From Alsobacter sp045348435 (GTDB lineage: Bacteria; Pseudomonadota; Alphaproteobacteria; Rhizobiales; Beijerinckiaceae), in NCBI RefSeq assembly GCF_045348435.1, contig NZ_CP157484.1, forward strand, positions 3,224,001 to 3,288,000: DNA of 64,000 nt, in the 5' to 3' direction. The notes under the pieces were generated by a model, which was given only the letters and a program-made list of their open reading frames with translations, did not search any database and had not been told where the DNA came from. The translations under genes and the position numbers were made by a program. Positions 37,753 to 48,039 of the stretch are shown here, in pieces (position 1 is the first letter of the stretch; every line of letters begins with the position of its first letter).

Positions 37753-38916
37753 ATGACGAAAGACATTGCAGCGGCCGCTTCGATGCGGCTCCCGAACGCA
37801 GTCCCGGCCGGCGCCTCCGCGCCTCTGCGGACCCTGCCGCCGATTCTGACCGTTGTGGTCCCGACCTACAATGAGCGCCAGAATCTCCGTGAACTCGTCA
37901 ACCGGCTGCATGTGGCGCTGGACGGGGTCAACTGGGAGATGGTGTTCGTCGACGACGACAGTCCGGACGGGACGTCCGCGCTCGCCAAGAGCCTGTCGCG
38001 TCGCGACAGCCGGATCCGGTGCCTGCGGCGGGTCGGCCGTCGCGGCCTGTCCGGCGCCTGCATCGAAGGCATCCTGTCCTCGGCTGCGCCCTACGTCGCC
38101 GTGATCGACGGCGATCTGCAGCATGACGAGACGCTCCTGCCGAAGATGCTGACGGAGTTGCGCGAGGACCGCTGCGAGATCGTGGTGGGCAGCCGCTTCG
38201 TCGAAGGCGGCGCGGCGGACGCGGGCTTCAACGCGACGCGCCAGGTCATCAGCAAGCTGGGCCGGCGCTTCGCGCAAGCCGTGCTGCGCACCGCGGTCAA
38301 GGACACGATGAGCGGCTTCTTCATGCTCCGGCGCGAGGTCGTCGAGGACGCCGCGCCCCAGCTTTGCCCGGAAGGATTCAAGATCTTGGCTGACATCCTG
38401 GCCTCGAGCCCCGAGACGACGCGCGTCAAGGAACTCGGATACGAGTTCCGCCAGCGTCACGCCGGAGTATCCAAGTTCGACGCCAAAGTGGCGCTCGATT
38501 TCCTTGGCCTCATCGTCAGCAAGCTGACCCGCGGGGTCGTGCCGGTCAGCTTCGTCAGCTTCCTGCTGGTCGGCGGCGTCGGCGTCGTGCTCCACCTGGC
38601 CGCCCTGAAAGTGGCGCTTCTGGCGGGCCTGACATTCTTCGCCGCCCAGACGCTGGCGACCCTCGTCGCCATGGCGTGCAACTTCGTGGTCAATAATCTG
38701 ACCACCTACCGCAACGCCCGCCTGCGCGGCTGGGCCTGGCTGCGCGGGCTGGCGATGTTCTGCGGCATCTGCTCGCTGAGCGCGCTCGCCAATATCGGGG
38801 TCGCCACTTGGCTGTTCGAGCACGATCAGACCTGGTGGGCGGCAGGCCTCGCCGGCATCGTCATGGGAGCGACCTGGAACTACGCCGTCAGCGCCCGCCT
38901 CGTCTGGCGCAAGTGA
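37753..38916 (+). CDS. GT2 polyprenyl-phosphate sugar synthase fused to GtrA domain
   Basis: Likely transfers a sugar from a nucleotide donor to polyprenyl phosphate and aids its translocation. The 387-residue protein has a GT2 domain (VVVPTYNERQNL; FVDDDSPDGT; DGDLQHDE; VVGSRFVEGG) to about residue 250, resembling dolichyl-phosphate mannose synthase. After residue 260 come four hydrophobic segments of GtrA type (NFVVNNLTTYRNARLRG). A GTG at 37732 is an alternative start. It lies divergently from secE, between secE and tRNA-Trp, and probably forms a transcript with the GT87 gene 57 bases downstream. Confidence 0.9.
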   Translation: MTKDIAAAASMRLPNAVPAGASAPLRTLPPILTVVVPTYNERQNLRELVNRLHVALDGVNWEMVFVDDDSPDGTSALAKSLSRRDSRIRCLRRVGRRGLSGACIEGILSSAAPYVAVIDGDLQHDETLLPKMLTELREDRCEIVVGSRFVEGGAADAGFNATRQVISKLGRRFAQAVLRTAVKDTMSGFFMLRREVVEDAAPQLCPEGFKILADILASSPETTRVKELGYEFRQRHAGVSKFDAKVALDFLGLIVSKLTRGVVPVSFVSFLLVGGVGVVLHLAALKVALLAGLTFFAAQTLATLVAMACNFVVNNLTTYRNARLRGWAWLRGLAMFCGICSLSALANIGVATWLFEHDQTWWAAGLAGIVMGATWNYAVSARLVWRK

Positions 38917-38973
38917 CGCGTCAGTCGCCTTCTCCCGCCCCAAACACCCGCAACCGACGCTGACGAGGCCGCC

Positions 38974-40230
38974 ATGGGCATGACCGCAACCCGTAGTGCG
39001 ATTTGGGCCGACCTCTCCGTCTGGCTCAGAAAGGACCGGCCTTTCGACGAAAAAATCGCGCTGAGATTTTGCATCCTGGTCGGAGTGGCGGCGTGGTTCG
39101 GCGCGTTCATTCTTCCCGCGATGCAATGGGATAAAACGGTCGACTTCGGCTGGCATCGATATCTCGGGACCGATTTCCTAAGCTTCTACTCCGCCTCCGA
39201 TCTCGCTTTGGCGGGCCGGCCGGCGGACGTGTACGACATGGACAAGCACAGCGCGGCCCAACTTGCGGTCTTTCCGAAAGGCGATGGCTACTACGCCTTC
39301 TTTTACCCGCCGCTGTTCCTGCTGATCTGCTACCCGCTCGCCAAGCTCTCTTATTTCGCGGCGCTCGCGGCCTGGCTGACCCCGCCCATGGGTGCGTGCT
39401 TCGCGATGCTGCGCCGCTGGGCCCCGAGCGGACTGAGCATTTGGCATCTGGCGAGCCTTCCGGCCGTCATGATGACCATTGCGCACGGGCAGAACGCCTT
39501 TCTCACCACCGTTCTGCTGGGAGGGGCGTTCCTGATCCTAGACCGTCGGCCGGTTCTGGCCGGGATCCTGTTTGGAGCCCTGGCGTTCAAGCCGCATTTC
39601 GGCATCCTGATTCCGCTCGTCCTCGTCGCGTCCGGGCGGTGGCGCACGGTGTTTGCGGCGGCCGGAACGGTTGCGGCTTTCGCGCTGGCGTCCCTCGCCG
39701 TCTTCGGGCTGGAAACATGGCGAGCCTATCTGGTCCTCGCCCCCAAGGCCGCCTTGGCCCTGGAGCAGAATCATATCGGCGATGAGAAGATGCAGAGCGT
39801 CTTCGCCATGATGCGCATTCTGGGAAGCCCCGTTTCGCTCGCCTACGCCGCGCAGGGCGCAGTTGCGGTTGTCGTCGCCGCAACGGTGTTTTGGGTCGCC
39901 TGGAAGGTCCGCTCGCCGCGCGCTGTCGGTGCGGTGACGATCGCCGGCGCTCTTCTGATCACCCCTTTCATGCTGCGCTACGATCTCATGCTGCTCTCTG
40001 TCCCCATGCTCTGGATGTACAGCGAAGCGAAACGGACAGGGTTTCGGCCCAACGAGGCCGCGATCGGGATCCTGGCTTTCATGCTCCCGATGGCGCCGCT
40101 CGAGATTGCGCTTCACGGGCGCGTCCTGATCGCGCCGCTTGTGATCATCGCGCTGTTCGTGCTGGTCACCCGCCGCGCGCTCGGCTGGGTTGGGGTCGAA
40201 CAGAATGGTCTCGTGCTAGCACGCGCCTGA
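38974..40230 (+). CDS. GT87 (DUF2029) family membrane glycosyltransferase
   Basis: Polyprenyl-phosphate-mannose-type GT-C enzyme of the GT87 family. The 418-residue protein has about 10 membrane segments; GTDFLSFYSASDLALAGRPADVYD (residues 69-92) carries the catalytic aspartate region, and HGQNAFLTT and LRYDLMLLSVPMLW are characteristic. It probably uses the product of the adjacent GT2-GtrA gene. A paralog of the same length lies at 42646-43902 in the opposite orientation. Confidence 0.88.
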   Translation: MGMTATRSAIWADLSVWLRKDRPFDEKIALRFCILVGVAAWFGAFILPAMQWDKTVDFGWHRYLGTDFLSFYSASDLALAGRPADVYDMDKHSAAQLAVFPKGDGYYAFFYPPLFLLICYPLAKLSYFAALAAWLTPPMGACFAMLRRWAPSGLSIWHLASLPAVMMTIAHGQNAFLTTVLLGGAFLILDRRPVLAGILFGALAFKPHFGILIPLVLVASGRWRTVFAAAGTVAAFALASLAVFGLETWRAYLVLAPKAALALEQNHIGDEKMQSVFAMMRILGSPVSLAYAAQGAVAVVVAATVFWVAWKVRSPRAVGAVTIAGALLITPFMLRYDLMLLSVPMLWMYSEAKRTGFRPNEAAIGILAFMLPMAPLEIALHGRVLIAPLVIIALFVLVTRRALGWVGVEQNGLVLARA

Positions 40231-40234
40231 ACGT

Positions 40235-40268
40235 GAAAAGCCCCCGGACGCAGGTCCGAGGGCTTTTC
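40235..40268. terminator. Bidirectional terminator between GT87 gene and tRNA-Trp
   Basis: AAAAGCCC and GGGCTTTT arms with an inner CCGGAC/GTCCG pairing form a stem that ends in a T-run on either strand. It can stop the GT87 transcript and the tRNA-Trp transcript coming from the right. Confidence 0.8.
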
Positions 40269-40272
40269 GAAT

Positions 40273-40349
40273 TGGCAGGGGCTGAGGGACTCGAACTCTC
40301 GACCTGCGGTTTTGGAGACCGCCGCTCTAACCAGCTGAGCTAAGCCCCT
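40273..40349 (-). tRNA. tRNA-Trp (CCA)
   Basis: The acceptor stem pairs AGGGGCT with AGCCCCT, the anticodon loop reads CTCCAAA (anticodon CCA), the T-loop is TTCGAGT and the 3' end is encoded as GCCA. The 77-base length includes CCA. In many alphaproteobacteria tRNA-Trp lies between tuf and secE; here two glycosyltransferase genes separate it from secE. Confidence 0.97.
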
Positions 40350-40531
40350 ATGCGGCCGCCGCAGGCGGCCACGGCGCGTAGATGCCGCATCTTTGCGCCC
40401 GATGCAAGAGGGACCGCGTCTGCGGAAGCGTTTTTCGACGCGCCCCTGGCGCGCCGACCGGACCCTTGTCCTGATGCGAAAAGGGGATGCAGTTGCGTCC
40501 CCTTCCGACAAGCCTGACGGCGACGGGCCGC

Positions 40532-41722
<1,191 letters not shown>

Positions 41723-41781
41723 GGCCGTGTCTCAGTCCTCGACAGCCGGACGACGCCGGCAAGGGTGATCAAACGGGCGTG

Positions 41782-41810
41782 CGATTAGAGCGTTTTGCTC
41801 AAAACCGCAA
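41782..41810 (-). promoter_or_regulatory. Candidate promoter of tuf copy 2
   Basis: Minus-strand TTGCGG (41810-41805) then 17 bases then TAATCG (41787-41782), about 60 bases upstream of tuf and downstream of tRNA-Gly. It shares its -10 and spacing with the secE candidate. Confidence 0.45.
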
Positions 41811-41869
41811 GCGCGACGCACGCAAACGCGCCCGACCGCAGGATCGCCAGTTCTCGTGAGGGTGAAGAT

Positions 41870-41943
41870 TGGAGCGGGTGAAGGGAATCGAACCCTCGTA
41901 TTCAGCTTGGAAGGCTGCTGCTCTACCATTGAGCTACACCCGC
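41870..41943 (-). tRNA. tRNA-Gly (UCC)
   Basis: Acceptor arms GCGGGTG/CACCCGC, D-arm GCTC..GAGC, anticodon loop CTTCCAA (anticodon TCC), T-loop TTCGATT and encoded TCCA end; 74 bases including CCA. Confidence 0.97.
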
Positions 41944-42049
41944 CCGCGGCGCGGTTTATGCCGTGTCTGGCTGCGCTTGGCAATGGGGGACGGCCGCACC
42001 GGGCGCAGGCCCCGCGATCCTTCCCGGCGCCTCGCCGCGGCCTCCCCGC

Positions 42050-42331
42050 CTACCGCCGCAGCGCCGCCAGGCAGGGTCCCGCGGCCTCCGCAGAGGCCCT
42101 GGCGCTGGCCCTGGCGACCTTGCCTTGCATGACGAGCGACTTGACCTTTCCGATCAGGAACGCCTTCAGGTCCGTCGCCCCGGCCGCCCCGGAGGCGCTG
42201 GCGTCGTAGATCAGGCGCGGCTCCGGTCCAAGCTGCGAGGCGCAGGATTCGGCCTGCCGCGCGTCGGCTCGGGCCGCGATGGCCCCAGTCAGGCAAGCGG
42301 CGACGATGACGGCGGGGAGAAGGATGCGCAT
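42050..42331 (-). CDS. Small secreted hypothetical protein
   Basis: Function unknown. The 93-residue protein has a signal peptide (MRILLPAVIVAACLTGAIAARA), and two cysteines after cleavage (ESCASQL; GPCLAALRR) that could form a disulfide in the periplasm. No known domain. It lies between tRNA-Tyr and tRNA-Gly and could be co-transcribed with them or have its own promoter. Confidence 0.65.
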   Translation of the reverse strand: MRILLPAVIVAACLTGAIAARADARQAESCASQLGPEPRLIYDASASGAAGATDLKAFLIGKVKSLVMQGKVARASARASAEAAGPCLAALRR

Positions 42332-42391
42332 GGTTCGCAGTCTAGCCGACCCATCCTCGGCGCCGGAAAGGTGGCCAACCGGGAGGGGAAA

Positions 42392-42476
42392 TGGTGGAGG
42401 AGGTAGGACTCGAACCTACGAAGGCTTAGCCAGCGGATTTACAGTCCGCCCCCTTTGCCGCTCGGGACACTCCTCC
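42392..42476 (-). tRNA. tRNA-Tyr (GUA)
   Basis: An 85-base class II tRNA: acceptor GGAGGAG/CTCCTCC, anticodon loop CTGTAAA (anticodon GTA), a long variable arm, T-loop TTCGAGT and encoded ACCA end. Confidence 0.97.
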
Positions 42477-42645
42477 ACGCCCGGATCCGTGCGCGAAGGA
42501 ACGCTACACGAGACGCGGAACAGTCGCACCGCCCGGGGTCCGTCTGCGGGGCGTCTTATGGTGGCCGCTCGCCGCACTGTCAACACTCAAAAGACGAAGC
42601 CACAGGCGCGGCCGGGATTTTTCCCGAGCCCTCCGGCGCCGCCGC

Positions 42646-43902
42646 TCACGCGGCCGACGTTTCGGCCCTCGGTGCCGCGCTCCGGGCGGGAAATCCGCCG
42701 CCGACGTGATTCGATGCGAGGCCGGGCGACGTCCCCGTCAGCGCCCGCTGCGCGACGACCGCGAACAGGAAGCCGTTCAGCAGCGGCGCCAGCAGGACAT
42801 CCGTGCTCTGGGCGAATTCCGGCGGGATCATCGGCGTCATGAAGGAGAGCGCGACGACCGCGAGCTCGCCTGGACGAAAGCCGCTCTCCAATCCGGCCTT
42901 CACCAGCCAGATGAGCGGGATGGCGAGCAGCATCAGGTCATAGCGCAACAGGAAGGGCGTGGTCAGGAGCGATCCCGACGCCAGCAAGGCGCCCATGGCC
43001 AACGTGTCCGCCCGCTTGCGGCGCGCCGCCACGACGACCAGGGCGGCGACGCCGAGACCCGCCAGGGTCTGGACGCCATAGCCGATGGCTGTGGACGCCC
43101 CCAGGCTGCGCGCCATCATGAAGAGGCTCTGCATCTTGCCGGTATGGACATGCCTGGTCTCCAGGAAGAGCTTCGCCGACTCCTGGATGCCCGCATAGCC
43201 GGCCCAGACGTCGCCGCCGAACGCCAGAGTGGTCGCGAGCGCCAGGGCCAGCACGGTCGTGACCGCCCAAAGGATCGTCGACCAGCGTCCCATCGCCAGC
43301 AGATAGATCGGGAAGAGAAGCCCGAGATGCGGCTTGATCGCCAGGAGGCCGATGAACACGCCCGCGAGCGCCGGACGCTTGTCGAGATACAGGATGGCGG
43401 CGCCGAACAGCGCGGTCGTCAGAAAGGCGTTCTGGCCATGGACGATCGTGATCGTGACTGCGGGAAACAGGAGGATCGCCAGAACGTCGATCTGCGGCGG
43501 GGCCCACCGGCGCAGCACCCAGACGCATGGCGCCAGGGTCGCCAGGCACCAGACGACCGCCGAGGTCAAATAGGGCAGCAACCCCAGCGGCGCGACGGCC
43601 AGCAGGAACATCGGCGGGTAGAAGAACTGATAATAATCCGCCAGCGGCCCCAGCGCGCAAACCTGGGCGGCCTTGTGCAGAGCGACGTCATAGACGCTCG
43701 CCGGCCGGCCATCGAGGATCAGCAAGGACGCGCCATAGAAACTCGAGAAATCGGTCCCGATGAAGGCCTGGTTGCGCAGACCAAGGGGAAGCGCCATGAC
43801 CGCCATCCGGTCCATCAGCTTGGCGCTGACCACCGTCCCACCCACGAGCAGGACGAAGCTGCGCGCGATCCAGAGCGCCTGGCGCGCCGTGAGGGCTTTC
43901 AT
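42646..43902 (-). CDS. GT87 (DUF2029) family membrane glycosyltransferase, second copy
   Basis: Paralog of the 38974-40230 gene, of the same 418-residue length and facing it across the tuf/tRNA block. Shared segments include GTDFSSFYGASLLILDGRPASVYD, FFYPPMFLL, IVHGQNAFLTT, GKMQSLFMMAR and LRYDLMLLAIPLIW, with divergence elsewhere showing an old duplication. About 10 membrane segments. It lies between tRNA-Tyr and rlmB. Acceptor and donor unknown. Confidence 0.88.
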   Translation of the reverse strand: MKALTARQALWIARSFVLLVGGTVVSAKLMDRMAVMALPLGLRNQAFIGTDFSSFYGASLLILDGRPASVYDVALHKAAQVCALGPLADYYQFFYPPMFLLAVAPLGLLPYLTSAVVWCLATLAPCVWVLRRWAPPQIDVLAILLFPAVTITIVHGQNAFLTTALFGAAILYLDKRPALAGVFIGLLAIKPHLGLLFPIYLLAMGRWSTILWAVTTVLALALATTLAFGGDVWAGYAGIQESAKLFLETRHVHTGKMQSLFMMARSLGASTAIGYGVQTLAGLGVAALVVVAARRKRADTLAMGALLASGSLLTTPFLLRYDLMLLAIPLIWLVKAGLESGFRPGELAVVALSFMTPMIPPEFAQSTDVLLAPLLNGFLFAVVAQRALTGTSPGLASNHVGGGFPARSAAPRAETSAA

Positions 43903-44071
43903 GCAGGATAACCTTCCAGCGAGAGCGGCGCAGGCGCCTCAAGCCCGAAGTCTCCTCCAGTCGGCTGAAAATGACGTTAAGCGCCGTCTTGATATCGGGC
44001 AGGACACGCGAGGATCCGCACCGTTGCGCCTTGACTCCGTCCATGTCACACCCGGCCGCGAGGAGAACGAC

Positions 44072-45013
44072 ATGAGCAAACGCGGTTCGGGCAAACCACC
44101 GCAGCGGCCTGCGGCCGCCCAGGGCGGCTGGGATCCCCGCAAGGAGAGCCGCGGTCGCCCGAAGGACGACGGCCGCGCGGGTCGGCCGGGGCGCCCGGCG
44201 GACGCGCGTCCTGGCTCGGAACGTGCGCAGGCCGGACGCGAACCCTCGGGTCGCGACGCCGCGCGGCCGCGCAGGCCGGAGCGGGAGCAGGCCCCGCACG
44301 GGCGCCAGCGCCTCTATGGCTTCCACAGCGTCGCCGAGGCGCTGGGCAATCCGCGCCGGAAAGTCCATGCGGTCTTCGCCACCGAGAACGCGGCGCAGCG
44401 CCTCGCCCTCATGGTCCCGGATCCCAAGGTCGCGCCCGCCATCGTGGGCCCGGAGCAGATCGACCGCATGGTGGGCGAGGACTCGGTCCACCAGGGCGTG
44501 GTCGCCGAGGTCGAGCCGCTTCAGCCGCTGGACATCCACGACCTTCCGGAAGACGGGCTGGTGCTGGTGCTGGACCAGGTCACCGATCCGCACAATGTCG
44601 GCGCCATCCTGCGCAGCGCCGCGGCCTTCGGCGTCACCGCGCTGGTGATGACGGATCGGCATAGCCCGGAGGCCGTCGGAGTGCTCGCCAAGACGGCGTC
44701 GGGAGGCCTCGAGCATGTGCCGATCATGACGGTGGGCAATCTCGCCCAGGCCCTCACGGTCCTGGGGGACCTCGGCTATTGGCGCATCGGGCTGGATTCG
44801 GAAGGTCCGGTCGTCATGGAGCAGGCTGTCGCGACGCGTCCCATCGCGCTGGTGCTCGGCGCGGAAGGCAAGGGCTTGCGGCGCCTGACGCGCGAGCGCT
44901 GCGACGCGCTCGCGCGGCTGGACATGCCGGGCGCCATCAAGAGCCTGAACGTGTCCAACGCCGCCGCTGTGGCGCTCTACGCCATCACGAGGGCGCTCGG
45001 CGCCGCAGGCTGA
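44072..45013 (+). CDS. rlmB: 23S rRNA (guanosine-2'-O-)-methyltransferase RlmB
   Basis: SpoU/TrmH-family enzyme predicted to 2'-O-methylate a guanosine of 23S rRNA (G2251 in E. coli). The 313-residue protein has a basic, low-complexity extension of about 75 residues, then LYGFHSVAEALGNPRRKVHAVFA (substrate-binding domain) and the knotted SPOUT core: NVGAILRSAAAFGV, VLGAEGKGLRRL and SLNVSNAAAVALY (motifs 1-3). The start at 44072 has GAGGAG 6 bases upstream. Confidence 0.93.
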   Translation: MSKRGSGKPPQRPAAAQGGWDPRKESRGRPKDDGRAGRPGRPADARPGSERAQAGREPSGRDAARPRRPEREQAPHGRQRLYGFHSVAEALGNPRRKVHAVFATENAAQRLALMVPDPKVAPAIVGPEQIDRMVGEDSVHQGVVAEVEPLQPLDIHDLPEDGLVLVLDQVTDPHNVGAILRSAAAFGVTALVMTDRHSPEAVGVLAKTASGGLEHVPIMTVGNLAQALTVLGDLGYWRIGLDSEGPVVMEQAVATRPIALVLGAEGKGLRRLTRERCDALARLDMPGAIKSLNVSNAAAVALYAITRALGAAG

Positions 45014-45036
45014 GACAGGCCCGGAGCGTCTGCGGC

Positions 45037-45663
45037 TCAGCGCGCCGGGACGGAGATGATGCGCGGGCTCGCCCGGCCGCTGGCGAAGCCCTGGTCCACC
45101 CCGACCGTGACGATGCGGGCGGACGGCGCGACGCCGACGCGGGCGGCCAAACGGGGCGGCGCGCCTTCGAAGCCGTCGTCGATCGCATAGAACATCGGCG
45201 CCGCGGCCTCGGCGCTGTGATAACCCGCGACCCTCGGCAGATCGAACTTGGTGGGCAACTGCAACTCCGGCGTGGCCTCGAGCAGGCGCCCGTCGAGCAA
45301 GCCCGCCCCATAGGCCGGGGCGGCAGGACCGAAGCCGTAGCCATAGCCATAGCCATAGCCATAGCCGTACCCAGCGGCGTCGTAGAGGCCCCAGGCCCGG
45401 TCCCGGCGCCAGGGACGGCCGTGGTCGTGGCGCCACGCCTCCCGGCCATGGCCCCAGCGAGGACGATCCCACCCCTGCCCGGCTTTGCGCATTGCGACCG
45501 CGGCCCCAGGCCGAACCGGCGCGACGGCTCCCGGCGCCGTGGCGGAGGCGCGGACCGCGATGGAGCGCCCCGGGCCAGCGCCGGCTTGCGCGGGGAAGGC
45601 GGCGAAGGCGGCTGCGGCCGCGAGGGTCGATGCTCCCAAGATGAAACGCCAATTGGACTTCAT
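45037..45663 (-). CDS. Secreted protein with Tyr-Gly repeat
   Basis: Function unknown. The 208-residue protein has a signal peptide (MKSNWRFILGASTLAAAAAF..AQA) and a run of alternating Tyr-Gly near residues 99-110, encoded by a hexanucleotide repeat. The C-terminal part contains GYHSAEAAAPMFYAIDDGFEG. AGGAG at 7 bases supports the start at 45663. It is convergent with rlmB and only 23 bases from it. Probably periplasmic or surface-associated. Confidence 0.75.
   Translation of the reverse strand: MKSNWRFILGASTLAAAAAFAAFPAQAGAGPGRSIAVRASATAPGAVAPVRPGAAVAMRKAGQGWDRPRWGHGREAWRHDHGRPWRRDRAWGLYDAAGYGYGYGYGYGYGFGPAAPAYGAGLLDGRLLEATPELQLPTKFDLPRVAGYHSAEAAAPMFYAIDDGFEGAPPRLAARVGVAPSARIVTVGVDQGFASGRASPRIISVPAR
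45333..45368. repeat. Hexanucleotide tandem repeat (AGCCAT)n
   Basis: Six units of 6 bases, AGCCGT, four AGCCAT, then AGCCGT, encode alternating Tyr-Gly in the protein at 45037-45663. Units of 6 keep the reading frame, so copy-number changes would alter length without frameshift. Confidence 0.9.
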
Positions 45664-46239
45664 CGAGTGACTCCTGAACGCAACGCCGCACATATCTTAA
45701 CAAATAGTGTATGAACGCCTGAGTTCCCAGCGTTTTTTCCGTTCAGCCCGACCTGCCGCCGGCCGCAGCGGGCCCGACGCGGCTTTGGCGCGGATGCTCC
45801 TCTTCAAGCAAAACCATAGTCGCAAGACCAAAGCACGGCTGATCAGCCGGCGGGTCTCGGTCTATAAAGCCGATAGGGGCGGAGTTCCTGCCGAAGTTGA
45901 TCGTCCTTGAGGACGGTCCCGCCGCGGCCGAAGTCCCCCTCTTCTAGACGAAGGTTGAATCCCGGGCTTCGTCGGGCTCCTGTATCGTCCATTCAACCGC
46001 CTCGGTGTGTGAATCCGAGTCGAACAAGAACAACGAAGCACCCGACCGGCGCGCCGGCGGGCGACTTGGGACAACGGCGCCGCTGCGGCGCATGTGGGGG
46101 AAAGACCCGGTTTGCGCTCCGTGGAGGCGACCGTGAACAACTTGGATCGCCAGTCCTGCTCATCGGACGCGCCCTCGCCGGCGCGCCTGGAGGGCGCACG
46201 CGTCCCGCAGGCTGGCAAGGGGAAAGCAAGGAGTAGGGC
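45664..46239. other. Intergenic region upstream of MFS transporter
   Basis: A 576-base stretch without a convincing gene. Open frames at 45707-45910 and 45907-46236 on the plus strand have no recognisable protein character. It presumably carries the promoters of both divergent neighbours; no clear -35/-10 pair stood out. Confidence 0.4.
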
Positions 46240-47925
46240 ATGACCATGGCAGCCGCCCCCGCTGGGGCAGAACGCGTAAGGCCGATGACGGCCGACGAAA
46301 AGCGAGTGATCTTCGCATCATCGCTGGGCACAGTCTTCGAGTGGTACGACTTCTACCTTTACGGGTCGCTCGCCACGATCATCGGCGCGCAGTTCTTCAG
46401 CCAGTTCGATGAATCGACCCGCAACATCTTCGCGCTGCTGGCCTTCGCGGCCGGCTTCATCGTTCGCCCCTTCGGCGCTCTGGTGTTCGGGCGCATCGGC
46501 GATCTCGTCGGGCGCAAATACACCTTCCTGGTCACCATCCTGATCATGGGCCTGTCGACCTTCATCGTCGGCCTCCTGCCCAGCTCGACCTCCATCGGCA
46601 TCGCGGCCCCGATCATTCTGATCGGCCTGCGCCTGCTGCAGGGCCTCGCGCTCGGCGGCGAATATGGCGGCGCCGCCACCTATGTGGCCGAGCACGCCCC
46701 CCAGGGCCGCCGCGGCTTCTACACGTCGTGGATCCAGACGACCGCGACGCTCGGCCTCTTCCTGTCGCTGCTGGTCATCCTGTTCACCCGCACCATCGCG
46801 GGCGAGCAGGCCTTTGCGGCCTGGGCCTGGCGCGTGCCGTTCCTGGTCTCCATCGCCCTCCTCGGCATCTCGGTCTGGATCCGGCTGCAGCTCAACGAGT
46901 CGCCCGCCTTCCAGAAGATGAAGGCCGAAGGCACCGTGTCGAAGGCTCCGCTGTCGGAGGCGTTCGGCCAGTGGAAGAACATGAAGGTCGTGATCATCGC
47001 GCTCGTCGGCCTCGTGGCCGGCCAGGGCGTCGTCTGGTACACGGGCCAGTTCTATGCGCTGTTCTTCTTGCAATCTATCCTGAAGGTCGACGGCTACACG
47101 GCCAACCTGCTGATCGCCTGGTCGCTGCTCATCGGCACCGGCGGCTTCGTCCTGTTCGGCTGGCTGTCGGACAAGATCGGCCGCAAGCCGATCATCCTCG
47201 CCGGCTGCCTGCTGGCCGCCCTCACCTACTTCCCGCTGTTCACGGCTCTGACCGGCTCCGCGAACCCGATGCTCGAGAAGGCGATCGAGACCGCCAAGGT
47301 CCAGGTCGTGGCCGATCCGGCCGATTGCGGCGACCTGTTCAATCCGGTCGGCACCCGCAAGTTCACGTCCTCCTGCGACGTCGCCCGCGACGCCCTCGCC
47401 AAGAGCGCCGTGAAGTATTCGACCACAGCCGGCCCGGCCGGACAGCCCGCCAAGATCAACGTCAACGGCACGGACGTGGCCGTGTTCGCGGATGGCAAGG
47501 CGTCGCCTGACCTCACCAAGAACCTGACGGCCGCCATCGTGGCCGCCGGCTATCCGAAGGCGGGCGATCCCAGCATCGTCAAGATGTCGCATCCCTTCGA
47601 CATCTTCCGCCCGCAGCCCTTCAAGGTGATCGCGATCCTGTTCGTCCTCGTCGTCTATGTGACGATGGTGTACGGCCCGATCGCGGCGGCCCTGGTCGAG
47701 CTCTTCCCGACCCGCATCCGCTACACCTCCATGTCGCTGCCCTACCACATCGGCAACGGCTGGTTCGGCGGTCTTCTCCCCGCCACGGCCTTCGCCATGG
47801 TGGCCCAGACCGGCGATATCTATTACGGCCTCTGGTACCCGATCGTGATCGCGCTGATCACCTTCGTGCTCGGCCTGATCCTGGTCCCCGAGACCAAGGA
47901 CCGCGACATCTACGCGGACGACTGA
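46240..47925 (+). CDS. MFS transporter, metabolite:H+ symporter type
   Basis: Inner-membrane proton symporter, substrate unknown. The 561-residue protein has the MHS signatures EWYDFYLYGSLATIIGAQFF (first segment), GRIGDLVGRKYTF (loop 2-3) and GGEYGGAATYVAEHAP (fifth segment), then GWLSDKIGRKPIIL and LFPTRIRYTSMSLPYHIGNGWFGG in the second half. A hydrophilic insert of about 110 residues (roughly 340-450) with two cysteines interrupts the second bundle and would lie in the periplasm. AGGAG precedes the ATG at 46240. Confidence 0.9.
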   Translation: MTMAAAPAGAERVRPMTADEKRVIFASSLGTVFEWYDFYLYGSLATIIGAQFFSQFDESTRNIFALLAFAAGFIVRPFGALVFGRIGDLVGRKYTFLVTILIMGLSTFIVGLLPSSTSIGIAAPIILIGLRLLQGLALGGEYGGAATYVAEHAPQGRRGFYTSWIQTTATLGLFLSLLVILFTRTIAGEQAFAAWAWRVPFLVSIALLGISVWIRLQLNESPAFQKMKAEGTVSKAPLSEAFGQWKNMKVVIIALVGLVAGQGVVWYTGQFYALFFLQSILKVDGYTANLLIAWSLLIGTGGFVLFGWLSDKIGRKPIILAGCLLAALTYFPLFTALTGSANPMLEKAIETAKVQVVADPADCGDLFNPVGTRKFTSSCDVARDALAKSAVKYSTTAGPAGQPAKINVNGTDVAVFADGKASPDLTKNLTAAIVAAGYPKAGDPSIVKMSHPFDIFRPQPFKVIAILFVLVVYVTMVYGPIAAALVELFPTRIRYTSMSLPYHIGNGWFGGLLPATAFAMVAQTGDIYYGLWYPIVIALITFVLGLILVPETKDRDIYADD

Positions 47926-47981
47926 TCGGCTTGGCCGCGGGCGGCTTTCCCCGCCCGCGGCTCACCCGGCGAACACTCATG

Positions 47982-48016
47982 AAAAAGGCCCCGCCGATCC
48001 GGCGGGGCCTTTTTCG
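47982..48016. terminator. Bidirectional terminator after MFS gene
   Basis: GAAAAAGGCCCCGCC pairs with GGCGGGGCCTTTTTC around GATCC. It serves both the MFS gene and the convergent gene at 48040. Confidence 0.9.
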
Positions 48017-48039
48017 TTCAGGATGATGCGCGGGCTTGC

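Noticed and set aside
43688..45703. 671-codon minus-strand open frame opposite rlmB
   Set aside because: Low-complexity R/P/G-rich translation covering rlmB and parts of two other called genes; RlmB motifs are in the other strand.
45707..46236. Two short plus-strand frames upstream of the MFS gene
   Set aside because: No ribosome-binding site or recognisable sequence; probably random in a GC-rich spacer.
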